DNA of 16,273 nucleotides, taken from Bacillota bacterium (GTDB taxonomy: Bacteria; Bacillota; Bacilli; Bacillales; Cytobacillaceae). The notes beneath the pieces are model-generated. The model did not search any database, had not been told where the DNA came from, and saw nothing but the letters and a program-made list of their open reading frames with translations. Position 1 is the stretch's first letter; every line of letters begins with the position of its first letter. The DNA lies in contig JAEWIG010000099.1 in the NCBI GenBank assembly GCA_023387295.1, forward strand, positions 1-16,273. The letters run 5' to 3'. The position numbers were made by a program, and so were the translations under genes. Positions 1 through 7,675 of this stretch are shown piece by piece.

Positions 1-51
1 AGAAGGAAAACTAGTTAATAGCGGAGTAATATTTTTTTCAAGTTTGAGCAT

Positions 52-172
52 TGTCTAGCTTCAGCGCCTACCCCCTCGAGGTCACAAGCCAATCCTCCCA
101 GAAAGGTAAAGAACACCTTTCAGTGAGGCTCGTCTTGTGCTTGTCGGGGTTGGGCAAGGCGCTTTCGCTTAT
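52..172 (+). repeat. Structured interspersed repeat, copy A
   Basis: About 120 bp that folds into one long hairpin. Paired arms I can place: AGCGCC 63-68 with GGCGCT 158-163; CCCC 71-74 with GGGG 146-149; CACAAG 83-88 with CTTGTG 134-139; CCTC 94-97 with GAGG 125-128; AAAGGT 102-107 with ACCTTT 115-120. The apical loop AAAGAAC is at 108-114. It is closely similar to copy C at 12430-12550 and shares the same fold with diverged copy B at 210-326. All three copies lie in the same orientation. The open frames crossing it have no ribosome binding site or family resemblance, so I treat it as non-coding. It could be a MITE-like mobile repeat or a structured RNA element. No transposase or target duplication is visible. 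Confidence 0.8.
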
Positions 173-209
173 CTATAAGATAAGTATAAGTTTTTTTGAG
201 ATTGAGAAA

Positions 210-326
210 TGTCCAGCTTCATGCGCCATCGGCTCGAGGTCTTAAGCCAATCCGTCACAAAGGTTAAAGAACAACCTTTATGCCGGCTCGTCTTAAGCTT
301 GTCGCCGATAAGCAGGCGCATTCCGC
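210..326 (+). repeat. Structured interspersed repeat, diverged copy B
   Basis: A second copy about 40 bp after copy A and in the same orientation. The sequence is much changed but the pairing is kept: TGCGCC 222-227 with GGCGCA 315-320; ATCGGC 228-233 with GCCGAT 304-309; CTTAAG 241-246 with CTTAAG 292-297; CCG 252-254 with CGG 284-286; AAAGGTT 259-265 with AACCTTT 273-279. The apical loop AAAGAAC at 266-272 is identical to copies A and C, as are the unpaired blocks CTCGAGGTC and AAGCCAATCC (with small changes). It ends roughly 70 bp before yhaO. The remaining gene-free stretch to 398 shows only the yhaO ribosome binding site and no convincing sigma-A promoter. Confidence 0.75.
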
Positions 327-398
327 ATTTCCTGCAGAACGTGCATTCGCCTTTGAGATCGGTTAAAATAGAAAAAAAGAGATCGAGAGGATTAGGAA

Positions 399-1616
399 AT
401 GAAAAAGGTGAGATTTATCCATGCGGCTGATTTGCATTTAGATAGTCCAATGATCGGTTTAAAGCATTTACCTGAAAGGGTTTTTAGAAAGCTACAAGAA
501 AGCACATTTGAGGCATTAAGAAAAATAGTCGATGCTGCCCTTATGTATGAAGTGGATTTTGTTATAATCGCAGGAGATTTATATGATGGGGAGGATCGGA
601 GCATTCGTGCCCAAACACGGTTTCGTAAGCAAATGGAGCGGCTCGCAGAACGAGAAATTGCCGTTTATATTGTTCATGGGAATCATGACCACTTAGAAGG
701 GAACTGGACGCATTTACCGATGCCAAAAAACGTTCATCTATTTCCACATGAGGTAGAAGCCGTGAAATTTTCAAAGGATAATGGAACGACTGTCCATTTA
801 TATGGTTTTAGCTATCCAAAGCGCCACCTATATGAGCGAATGATTCCTTTTTATCGTAAAGAGCAAGGAGCCGATTTTCACATTGGCATTCTCCACGGAA
901 GTATAGATGGAAATAATGAACACGGAAAATATGCGCCTTTTACTTTAAAAGAATTACAGGATAAAGAGTTTGATTACTGGGCTCTTGGTCATATACATAA
1001 GCGCCATGATGTTTGTTTGCAGCCCCTCGTTGTTTATCCAGGCAATATTCAAGGACGCAACCGAAAGGAGACAGGGGAGAAAGGTTGTTATTTAGTTGAT
1101 TTGACAGAATCAGGCTGTAGCAGAAAATTTATTGAGACAGCAGTCGTTATTTGGGATGAAATTTTACTTGATGCAAGCAATTTAGATTCTTTTGATGTTA
1201 TCTACAATGAATGTAGAAATCTTATAGAGGATAAGCGCGCAACCGAAAAGGCGACTATTTTATCCGTTAAGATAGAAAATGTCGCAATTCCAGATCAAGA
1301 TTTCACAGCACTAATAAACGGAGAATTGCTTGAAGTTTTGCAGGAAGAGGAAAAAGTAGAGGAAAATTTCGTGTGGATTTCAGAGCTTTCCATTCAATCC
1401 AGTAAGCAATGGGAACGCGAACATCTAGAAAAAGATTCAGACTTTTACGGCGAGCTTTTCCATATAGCTAATCAGCATGATGAACTGACTAAAAGTATGG
1501 CTGCCTTATATAATCATCCAGTAGCTCGAAAATATTTAACTGAGTTAACAGTTGAAGAAAAAAATAAATTGGCAGAGGAAGCAGAAGATCTATTAGTTAG
1601 ACTGCTAATTCGTTAA
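399..1616 (+). CDS. yhaO: YhaO, SbcD/Mre11-like DNA exonuclease subunit
   Basis: A 405-residue metallophosphoesterase of the Mre11/SbcD type, predicted to be a metal-dependent DNA nuclease acting with the ATPase encoded next. The phosphoesterase motifs are visible in order: D-x-H at residues 11-13 (HAADLHLDSP), GD at 59-60, GNHD at 94-97, HG at 166-167 and GHIH at 197-200, followed by the usual YPGN..GR block near 213. The C-terminal ~150 residues are the less conserved capping region. The start ATG has GAGAGG at 385-390 upstream. Its stop is 17 nt before yhaN, which has its own strong ribosome binding site, so the two are almost certainly one operon. Length and partner match B. subtilis YhaO. 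Substrate preference is inferred from the family. Confidence 0.95.
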   Translation: MKKVRFIHAADLHLDSPMIGLKHLPERVFRKLQESTFEALRKIVDAALMYEVDFVIIAGDLYDGEDRSIRAQTRFRKQMERLAEREIAVYIVHGNHDHLEGNWTHLPMPKNVHLFPHEVEAVKFSKDNGTTVHLYGFSYPKRHLYERMIPFYRKEQGADFHIGILHGSIDGNNEHGKYAPFTLKELQDKEFDYWALGHIHKRHDVCLQPLVVYPGNIQGRNRKETGEKGCYLVDLTESGCSRKFIETAVVIWDEILLDASNLDSFDVIYNECRNLIEDKRATEKATILSVKIENVAIPDQDFTALINGELLEVLQEEEKVEENFVWISELSIQSSKQWEREHLEKDSDFYGELFHIANQHDELTKSMAALYNHPVARKYLTELTVEEKNKLAEEAEDLLVRLLIR

Positions 1617-1633
1617 TAGAAGGAGGGAGAGTC

Positions 1634-4633
1634 ATGATTATAACCGAGCTTCATATATATGGGTATGGGAAGCTAGAAAACTACAAATTAGCGAATCTTC
1701 AAGAGCTTCAGGTGTTTTATGGCGAAAATGAAGCAGGGAAATCAACAATAATGTCATTTATTCATAGTATTTTATTTGGATTTCCAACGAAGCAGCAGGC
1801 TGAACTTCGCTATGAGCCGAAGGAAGGAGCAAAGTATGGAGGAAAGCTTACTGTTTACTTTCCGGACAGAGGAAATGTCACCGTTGAACGGGTAAAGGGA
1901 AAGGCCACTGGAGATGTACGCATCATGTTTGAAGATGGTTCAACAGGAAGTGAGGAGCAATTACAGGAGCTATTACTTCATATTGATAAAGCGCTTTTTC
2001 AATCCATATTCTCTTTTAATCTTCAAGGGCTACAAAACATCCAACAAATGAAGGGAGAAGACTTAGGAAGATTTTTATTTTCTGCGGGCGCATTAGGAAC
2101 GGACCAATTACTAAGAGCGGAAAATACGATTCAAAAAGAGCTTGAAAATCGTTTTAAACCAAATGGCAAAAAGCCGTTGTTGAATGAAAAACTACAGCAA
2201 TTAAAACATCGACACAATGAATTAAAACAAGCTGAACAAAAAAATGAGCAATATTGGCTGCTGCTTCAAGAAAGAGAAGCATTAGAAAATGAAATTACAC
2301 ATGCTCAACAAGAAAAAATGCTTAACGAGCAAGAATTTTCCCGTTTAGAAGCCTGGAAACAAGTTCAACCTCTTATCGAGAAGCGAAAGGTCCTACAGGA
2401 AGAATTGGACCAATTTTCACAACTACAATTTCCAGTAGATGGTCTTGTTAGGTTAGATCATCTTGAGGATTTGATGAAACCTCTTGAAGGACAAATGAAG
2501 AGCATTGAGACAAGAATGCTTCATATTGAAACGGATTTACAAGAAAATACACCAAATGAGATCCTCTTAAATCATGAACAGCAAATTGTCACAGCGGTAG
2601 AAAATGTTTCTTTATTAGAAAAACTACAACAAGAGGAAATGGAGGTTGAAAACAAGCTTCAGGAAATTAATCAGCTACAATTACAACTACAGGATAAACT
2701 ACATTTATCCATTCGAGAAGACAACTTACTTGCTATTAATACGAGTATATTTATGAAGGAAAAAGTCGCGAATGCCGATGGAATATATCGTCGTTTAATA
2801 AATAAAAAAATCGATCTAGATGAACGATTTAATGAGGAAAGACAAGCACTTGAAGAAACCGAAGAAAAGCTAAAGGTTTCTAAGCAGCAGCTTCTTCCGA
2901 GAGAAGAGCGTGCTGAGCTTGAGGACAAAATAAACGCCTCTCATAACTGGTCGGAGGTCGAGCTTGAGCTAAAACAAACGGATGAGAGAATTGAATATCT
3001 TTCAAAAATATATAAAACAGAAAAAGCAAAAGAAAAACGAAAAAAAGCAAAAGAACGCATACAAATATGCCTATTTAGTCTCTTTTTAATCTCATTCATG
3101 ATATGGGGAATATGGAGAGAAGAATGGGTGCTGTTGGTTACAGGTGCTGTCTGCTTTGTTTTTTTACTTTATTTCTTTTTGAAAGGAGCAAATACTAGTA
3201 ATCATGAATTTATTAAAGAAGAGATAAGAGTTTTAGAAGAGCGAAAACAGCGATTGAAACAGACGTTTAATGATTCTCAAATACATAATCTTTCATTACT
3301 CAAGCAGCAGCTAGAAAGAGATCGTGAAATGTCGGAACAATACAAGCGTAATCAAATGCAATGGCAGCAGAAAAATGAGCAATATGAGAAAGTGCTACTA
3401 GCTTTTGAAGTTTGGGAAAAGGAAATGCTTGAGCATGAAAAGGAGATGAAGGAGCTAGGGGAAGAGCTTCAAATTCCTAAAGAATTATCGCTCTCGCATT
3501 TAGCTAGTGCCTTTCAGTTAATCGAACAGTTAAAAATGTATGTCAACGAAAAGAAATTGGTGTTAGACAAGAAAAACTCTTTAGCTCTGCGAAAAGAACA
3601 GCTAATAAAATCGATTAATCGTTTATGTATGGAATGTTTAGGAGCTTGTCCAACTGCTGTTCAAGAAGCAGCCTATTTGCTAAGAAAAAGCTTAAAGGAA
3701 GAACAGGAAAAACAAATTAAATTTAAAGAAAGGCAGGCAAAACTTGCTGAGCTTCAGGAAGATTATCAAAAATATCGTTTAGAGCTTGCGCATTATCACA
3801 CAGAACAAACTGAACTTCTTCAGCTTGCAATAGTTGAGACTGTGGAGGAATACAGAGAGCGTGGCCATTTAGCCGAAAAGAAATCAACACTAGCGGAACA
3901 ATTAAAAGATGTAGTGCGACAAATAAAACTTTCTGTGTTTACTGAAGCAGAAATTAACCAATATAGTAGCTACATTGATTTAGACAATATAATTAATAGC
4001 AAGGTAGTCCGATTAAATGAACTAAAACAGCAGATTCCTGCTTTACAACACAAGCTTGCCGAGAAAAAATACGAGATTCAAATGTTAGAAGAAGGCGGTA
4101 TCTATTCAGAGCTCCTACATAAATATAAACAAGAGAAAGCTGAATTTGAGGCTGAAGCGAAGGAATGGGCTAAATTTGCAATGGCTAAAGATATACTCGA
4201 TCGAACTATTGAAAGCTTTAAAAACGAGCGCTTACCTCATATGCTTAAAAAAGCAGAGGAATTTCTTGTTTATTTAACGAATGGAAATTATGTTCGAATT
4301 TATCCAAGAAATGAGGGCAGTGGCTTTCTTATAGAAAGAAAGGACAAGCTAGCATTTGAAGCGAATGAGCTAAGCCAAGCAACAGCAGAACAGGTCTATG
4401 TTTCCATAAGGCTAGCTTTAGCAGTCACTATTTACAAGAAGTTTCCTTTTCCAATAATAATTGATGATAGCTTTGTCAATTTTGATGAGAAAAGAACAAA
4501 AAAAGTCATCGAGTTAATTAAAAATTTTTCAGACAGACAAATTTTATTTTTTACATGTCACAATCATTTACTCCCTCATTTTTCAGAGGACCAAGTTGTT
4601 CACTTGAGCGAAGGGATACGTTTACCTATTTAA
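1634..4633 (+). CDS. yhaN: YhaN, SbcC/Rad50-like ATPase with a membrane hairpin
   Basis: A 999-residue SMC/SbcC-type ATPase, the presumed motor and clamp partner of YhaO. Walker A GENEAGKS is at 30-37, the ABC-type signature LSQATAEQ near 913-920, Walker B PIIIDD at 940-945 and an H-loop histidine near 976. Long Glu/Lys/Gln-rich coiled coils fill the middle. Where Rad50/SbcC would carry a hook domain, there is instead a strongly basic stretch (about 460-475) and two hydrophobic segments (about 478-494 and 498-516) separated by a short charged turn, suggesting anchoring to the membrane. A cysteine group (C665, C668, C672) lies in the second coiled coil, away from the coil tip. The ribosome binding site AAGGAGGGA sits just upstream of ATG. 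The frame is intact. Confidence 0.95.
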   Translation: MIITELHIYGYGKLENYKLANLQELQVFYGENEAGKSTIMSFIHSILFGFPTKQQAELRYEPKEGAKYGGKLTVYFPDRGNVTVERVKGKATGDVRIMFEDGSTGSEEQLQELLLHIDKALFQSIFSFNLQGLQNIQQMKGEDLGRFLFSAGALGTDQLLRAENTIQKELENRFKPNGKKPLLNEKLQQLKHRHNELKQAEQKNEQYWLLLQEREALENEITHAQQEKMLNEQEFSRLEAWKQVQPLIEKRKVLQEELDQFSQLQFPVDGLVRLDHLEDLMKPLEGQMKSIETRMLHIETDLQENTPNEILLNHEQQIVTAVENVSLLEKLQQEEMEVENKLQEINQLQLQLQDKLHLSIREDNLLAINTSIFMKEKVANADGIYRRLINKKIDLDERFNEERQALEETEEKLKVSKQQLLPREERAELEDKINASHNWSEVELELKQTDERIEYLSKIYKTEKAKEKRKKAKERIQICLFSLFLISFMIWGIWREEWVLLVTGAVCFVFLLYFFLKGANTSNHEFIKEEIRVLEERKQRLKQTFNDSQIHNLSLLKQQLERDREMSEQYKRNQMQWQQKNEQYEKVLLAFEVWEKEMLEHEKEMKELGEELQIPKELSLSHLASAFQLIEQLKMYVNEKKLVLDKKNSLALRKEQLIKSINRLCMECLGACPTAVQEAAYLLRKSLKEEQEKQIKFKERQAKLAELQEDYQKYRLELAHYHTEQTELLQLAIVETVEEYRERGHLAEKKSTLAEQLKDVVRQIKLSVFTEAEINQYSSYIDLDNIINSKVVRLNELKQQIPALQHKLAEKKYEIQMLEEGGIYSELLHKYKQEKAEFEAEAKEWAKFAMAKDILDRTIESFKNERLPHMLKKAEEFLVYLTNGNYVRIYPRNEGSGFLIERKDKLAFEANELSQATAEQVYVSIRLALAVTIYKKFPFPIIIDDSFVNFDEKRTKKVIELIKNFSDRQILFFTCHNHLLPHFSEDQVVHLSEGIRLPI

Positions 4634-4652
4634 CTAGATTCAGCATACAATA

Positions 4653-4661
4653 TGGTATACT
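4653..4661 (+). promoter_or_regulatory. Probable extended -10 promoter of yhaM
   Basis: TGGTATACT, an exact TGn extension plus a 5/6 match to TATAAT, about 60 nt before the yhaM start. No good -35 is seen at 16-18 nt, which is typical of extended -10 promoters. It implies that yhaM can be transcribed independently of yhaO-yhaN. Confidence 0.5.
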
Positions 4662-4722
4662 ATTTTTAAATTAATTCATTCATATAAACAGCTATACAAT
4701 TAGCCTAGAGAGGAGTGGCAGT

Positions 4723-5673
4723 GTGAGTTTTACTAAAGGAATTGTTTATTATGAAGTCGGTGAACAAATCGACCTTTTTCTATTAATAAAAAATTCGACA
4801 AAAGGAATTGCTAGTAACGGAAAACCATTTTTAACACTTATTTTTCAGGATCAGAGTGGTGAAATTGAAGCAAAGCTTTGGGATGTTTCTGATGGGGATG
4901 AGAAAAGCTTTGTTCCAGAAACAATTGTTAAGGTAACAGGAGATATATTAAACTACCGTGGTCGCAATCAGCTTAGAATTAGGCAGATCAGACCAGCATT
5001 GCCAACTGAAAATGTAAAGCTAGCTGATTTTCTGGAAACTGCCCCAATTAGCACGGAAGAAATGTCTAGTAAACTAACTCAATATATCTTTGAAATGAAA
5101 AATCCGAACATCCAAAGAATTACACGTCATTTATTAAAAAAATACCAAAAGGATTTTTTAGAGTATCCCGCAGCAACAAAAAATCATCATGAATTTGTTT
5201 CAGGTCTTGCTTTTCACGTAATTTCTATGCTTGACCTTGCTAAGGAAATTGCTAGACTGTATCCAAGCCTTGATAAGGACCTTCTTTATGCTGGTGTTAT
5301 CCTTCATGACTTAGGTAAAGTAATTGAGCTATCTGGGCCAATTTCAACAGTATACACACTTGAGGGCAATCTACTTGGTCATATATCGATAATGGTGAAT
5401 GAAATTGGCAAGGCAGCGGATGAACTTTCTATTACAGGGGAAGAAGTATTAATTCTTCAACATTTAGTTCTTAGTCATCATGGAAAAGCGGAATGGGGGA
5501 GTCCGAAGCCACCGCTAATAAAAGAAGCAGAAATTCTCCATTATATTGATAATCTTGACGCGAAGATGAATATGCTAGACCGAGCACTCGATAAAGTTAA
5601 ACCAGGAGAATTTACAGAAAGAGTCTTTGCATTGGACAACCGTTCCTTCTATAAACCAACTTTTCATAAATAA
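4723..5673 (+). CDS. yhaM: YhaM, 3'-5' exoribonuclease (OB fold + HD domain)
   Basis: A 316-residue protein, near the usual length for YhaM. An N-terminal OB-fold nucleic-acid-binding domain (about residues 12-95, with FLTLIFQDQSG.IEAKLWD) precedes a C-terminal HD metal-dependent phosphohydrolase domain: H155/H156, H165, the signature LHDLGK at 194-199 (H195, D196), H220, H252/H253 and D276. In B. subtilis YhaM is a cytoplasmic 3'-5' exoribonuclease that trims mRNA ends; that role is carried over from the family. Translation starts at GTG 4723, chosen because AGGAG lies 7 nt upstream (4711-4715). It follows yhaN on the same strand after 89 bp with its own promoter candidate, and a terminator follows its stop. 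Confidence 0.95.
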   Translation: MSFTKGIVYYEVGEQIDLFLLIKNSTKGIASNGKPFLTLIFQDQSGEIEAKLWDVSDGDEKSFVPETIVKVTGDILNYRGRNQLRIRQIRPALPTENVKLADFLETAPISTEEMSSKLTQYIFEMKNPNIQRITRHLLKKYQKDFLEYPAATKNHHEFVSGLAFHVISMLDLAKEIARLYPSLDKDLLYAGVILHDLGKVIELSGPISTVYTLEGNLLGHISIMVNEIGKAADELSITGEEVLILQHLVLSHHGKAEWGSPKPPLIKEAEILHYIDNLDAKMNMLDRALDKVKPGEFTERVFALDNRSFYKPTFHK

Positions 5674-5687
5674 CAGAATGATGAGCG

Positions 5688-5716
5688 AACCCTTCATACA
5701 AAATGGAGGGTTTTTT
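5688..5716 (+). terminator. Rho-independent terminator of yhaM
   Basis: A 10-bp stem, AACCCTTCAT with ATGGAGGGTT (one G-T pair), loop ACAAA, followed by a run of six T. Confidence 0.9.
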
Positions 5717-5788
5717 GTACATAATCTTCTATGAGGCGCATAAATATTTTAGTAAAGCGTTGGACAACCATCGATGGGAGGAGTTAGG

Positions 5789-5983
5789 ATGATTATTCCT
5801 ATTTGGGTTTATGTTTGGTTTGTAGGGATTATAATTAGTGCATATATGGTTATTCGAACAGGGAGAGAGGAACGACGTAATGAAAGCGAAAGCATTGAGC
5901 TTGAGGGAAGGGTATACATGGAGAGAATTGAGAAAGAGAGAGTAGAAAGACGGAGTGATTCACAGAAAGTTAGACAGAATTAA
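5789..5983 (+). CDS. yhaL: YhaL, small membrane sporulation protein
   Basis: A 64-residue protein with one N-terminal hydrophobic segment (IIPIWVYVWFVGIIISAYMV, about residues 2-21) and a highly charged Arg/Glu tail, so it is probably a single-pass protein with a cytoplasmic tail. The start is ATG 5789 because GGGAGGAG (5776-5783) lies 5 nt upstream. The in-frame ATG at 5774 would put the ribosome binding site inside the gene. Size, topology and place between yhaM and prsA match YhaL of Bacillus, described as a sporulation protein of unknown biochemical role. Upstream there is a weak sigma-E-like CATAAAT, which I do not list separately. A strong hairpin follows the stop. Confidence 0.85.
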   Translation: MIIPIWVYVWFVGIIISAYMVIRTGREERRNESESIELEGRVYMERIEKERVERRSDSQKVRQN

Positions 5984-5985
5984 AG

Positions 5986-6026
5986 AATAAGCCAGGCTTC
6001 GTTTAGACGAGGCCTGGCTTATTTTT
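5986..6026. terminator. Bidirectional terminator between yhaL and prsA
   Basis: A perfect 12-bp stem, AATAAGCCAGGC (5986-5997) with GCCTGGCTTATT (6012-6023). The stem can continue inward through TTCG/CGAG. A T-run follows on the + strand (6022-6026), and it sits between convergent genes, so it probably serves both. Confidence 0.9.
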
Positions 6027-6047
6027 ATCAAGTATTATTTACTTTAC

Positions 6048-6908
6048 TTATTTTTCTTCAGAGCTATTTAAAATGTCTTTTAAATCTTTATCAAGAACTT
6101 TTACGTTAGCGTCCTTAAGTTCACGTTCCATTGCTTTTTGGATTTGTTCTTGGTCTAGCTTAGAAACCTTTACTTCGTATTCCATTTGTTCCTTCATTTC
6201 ATCAAAAGATTTCTTTTCTTTTTTCTCTGTAGTTTGAATAATATGGTAGCCATGCTCTGATTTCACAGGCTCACTAATTTCATTTACATCAAGTGCATAA
6301 GCTGCTTCTTCGAATTCTGCAACCTTAGCTCCAGGACCAAACCAACCAAGGTCTCCACCATTTGCTGCTGAAGCAGAGTCTGTAGAATATTCCTTAGCTA
6401 AATCCTCGAATTTTGCACCTTCATCAAGCTTTTTCTTTACTTCTTTAGCAGTTGCTTCGTCTTCAACTAGAATATGACGCGCTTTAATATCTGGCTTGAA
6501 GTTATCGTAGTATTCCTTTATTTCTTTCTCAGTTGCCTCGACTTCCTTAAGCGCTGCTTTTTCTTGCATCATACCTGTTCTAATCATTGCTTTAAAATCA
6601 TCTTCATTACTAAATCCAGATTGCAATAATGCCATTTCAAAATTAGCACCAAGCTGTTCTTTTATTTCATTAACTTTCTCATCAATTTCTTTATCAGTTA
6701 CTGGATATTTTTCAGATAGGACTTTTTCATAAACAAGCTCTTGAAGAATTGCTTTTCCAGCCTTATCCTTCATAGCTTCATAAAGCTCGTCCTTTGTAAT
6801 ATTGCCTGCTTTTGTTTCTGCAACAATTTCTGACTGATCGGCGTTATTACAAGCACTTAATCCAATTACCGCAGCTGTTAACGTTAGGGTTAGAACCCAC
6901 TTTTTCAT
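6048..6908 (-). CDS. prsA: PrsA, peptidyl-prolyl isomerase foldase lipoprotein
   Basis: A 286-residue lipoprotein that folds proteins emerging from the Sec channel on the outer face of the membrane. The lipoprotein signal peptide has MKK, a hydrophobic core and lipobox LSAC at 17-20, so C20 would be lipidated. A parvulin-type rotamase domain spans about 142-230 (KARHILVEDE, GGDLGWFGPG, SEHGYHIIQ) and is flanked by helical chaperone segments (about 35-135 and 231-286). The start is ATG at 6908, with TAGGAGTG six nt upstream. The frame stays open upstream to 7025, but that extension would bury the signal peptide behind about 39 residues and is rejected. It is convergent with yhaL and divergent from the sscA-like gene. 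B. subtilis PrsA is 292 residues. Confidence 0.97.
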   Translation of the reverse strand: MKKWVLTLTLTAAVIGLSACNNADQSEIVAETKAGNITKDELYEAMKDKAGKAILQELVYEKVLSEKYPVTDKEIDEKVNEIKEQLGANFEMALLQSGFSNEDDFKAMIRTGMMQEKAALKEVEATEKEIKEYYDNFKPDIKARHILVEDEATAKEVKKKLDEGAKFEDLAKEYSTDSASAANGGDLGWFGPGAKVAEFEEAAYALDVNEISEPVKSEHGYHIIQTTEKKEKKSFDEMKEQMEYEVKVSKLDQEQIQKAMERELKDANVKVLDKDLKDILNSSEEK

Positions 6909-6956
6909 GTTGAACACTCCTAGAAATAATTTTTTCTTTCTATTTTCATAAAACAT

Positions 6957-6965
6957 ACTATACCA
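6957..6965 (-). promoter_or_regulatory. Probable extended -10 promoter of prsA
   Basis: On the minus strand TGGTATAGT, a TGn extension plus TATAGT, lies about 50 nt upstream of the prsA ATG. The -35 is poor. It nearly matches the yhaM promoter candidate (TGGTATACT). Confidence 0.5.
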
Positions 6966-7156
6966 TAATGCCTCTGAGAACAAAAATAATAACCTATAAA
7001 TTGTCTCAAAAAAGAAAGTGCACACATAAGATACAGAGGAAATTAAAAAATTATGTACATTTGTGGAATGAAATTTGTTTTTACCGTGATAAATGCCTAT
7101 CCGAATTTTACAAAAGTTGAATAGGATATGGTAGCAATATGAAAGGAGGGTGTCTC

Positions 7157-7231
7157 ATGGGTGGTGGAGGTTTCGCACTAATAGTGGTGTTGTTCATCTT
7201 GTTAATCATTGTTGGGGCAGCGTGGCTATAA
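7157..7231 (+). CDS. sscA: SscA-like/YjcZ-family sporulation micro-protein
   Basis: A 24-residue peptide too short for ordinary ORF calling. It opens with MGGGGFALIVVLFILLIIVG and ends in a short Ala-Ala-Trp-Leu tail. A glycine-rich start followed by one hydrophobic segment is typical of the YjcZ family of tiny sporulation proteins. A near-perfect ribosome binding site, AAAGGAGGG (7142-7150), lies 6 nt before the ATG, which argues strongly for real translation. B. subtilis has sscA (yhzE), a 28-codon spore coat assembly gene, beside prsA, so both position and sequence support the name. I could not identify a clear mother-cell sigma-factor promoter; GATATGGTA at about 7124-7132 is one base off a sigma-K -10 but lacks a well-spaced -35. 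Confidence 0.8.
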   Translation: MGGGGFALIVVLFILLIIVGAAWL

Positions 7232-7244
7232 AAAAATAGGGCTC

Positions 7245-7304
7245 TTATGCAAGAAGAACATCCGTAATAAAGACATCTAAGGACGTCCATAGATGCCTGC
7301 ATAA
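7245..7304 (+). other. Nested inverted repeats downstream of the sscA-like gene
   Basis: The outer arms TTATGCA (7245-7251) and TGCATAA (7298-7304) pair perfectly. Inside them an imperfect palindrome spans 7274-7295: CATCTA, A, GGACGTCC, A, TAGATG. It lies between the sscA-like stop and the terminator at 7335, so it would be in that transcript's 3' region. Its function is unknown; it could be a 3'UTR structure, a small RNA or a protein-binding site. Confidence 0.4.
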
Positions 7305-7334
7305 AATTCGGCTATGACGGATTTAATACAGTAG

Positions 7335-7368
7335 TAAAGGCGGCGGAAATTATTCTCCACCGCCTTTA
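7335..7368. terminator. Terminator hairpin between convergent small genes
   Basis: TAAAGGCGG (7335-7343) pairs with CCGCCTTTA (7360-7368), extended inward by GGA/TCC across one mismatch. It sits between the + strand sscA-like gene and the minus-strand gene at 7404. T-runs are short on both sides. Confidence 0.65.
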
Positions 7369-7403
7369 TTATGTATCTGTTAATCTCGAAATTAAGCTGG
7401 ATA

Positions 7404-7586
7404 TTATGCAAAAAGAATTTCTACAAAAGATGACACTAACAGAATGGTAATTAATATATTTATCGTTCTGAATACCTTTGGCTGACGTTCTTCAGGGATT
7501 TCTTTTTGAAGGCAAAGGGAATTTGTCATCTTGTTAATATTATATAAGAATATAACGGCAAATAGGATAAAGACAATATATATCAT
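7404..7586 (-). CDS. Small two-helix membrane protein, unknown
   Basis: A 60-residue protein with two hydrophobic segments (about 1-17 and 41-60) joined by a polar loop containing NKMTNSLCLQKEIPEERQPK. This suggests a hairpin membrane protein. A strong ribosome binding site, AAGGAGGGG, sits upstream of the ATG on the minus strand, so I consider it a real gene. By position it would correspond to one of the small yha genes of B. subtilis (possibly yhaK), but I do not recognise the sequence well enough to name it. It is convergent with the sscA-like gene and separated from the upstream minus-strand gene by a terminator, so it is probably transcribed alone. Confidence 0.75.
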   Translation of the reverse strand: MIYIVFILFAVIFLYNINKMTNSLCLQKEIPEERQPKVFRTINILITILLVSSFVEILFA

Positions 7587-7675
7587 TGAAAATCCCCTCC
7601 TTAAAAACGGACGATCATGCTAGAATTTTGTAGTTGCCTGCTATTTACAATAACAAAATTACCTGAAAAAAGATA

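Noticed and set aside
51..430. Two open frames (64 and 73 codons) through repeat copies A and B
   Set aside because: They follow the repeat sequence, lack ribosome binding sites, and the repeat shows RNA-type covariation, not codon-type change.
6909..7025. N-terminal extension of prsA
   Set aside because: It would place about 39 residues before a perfect lipoprotein signal peptide, and the promoter and TAGGAGTG site lie inside it.
7104..7156. Sigma-K promoter for the sscA-like gene
   Set aside because: GATATGGTA is one base off the -10, but no AC-type -35 stands at the right spacing; not strong enough to list.
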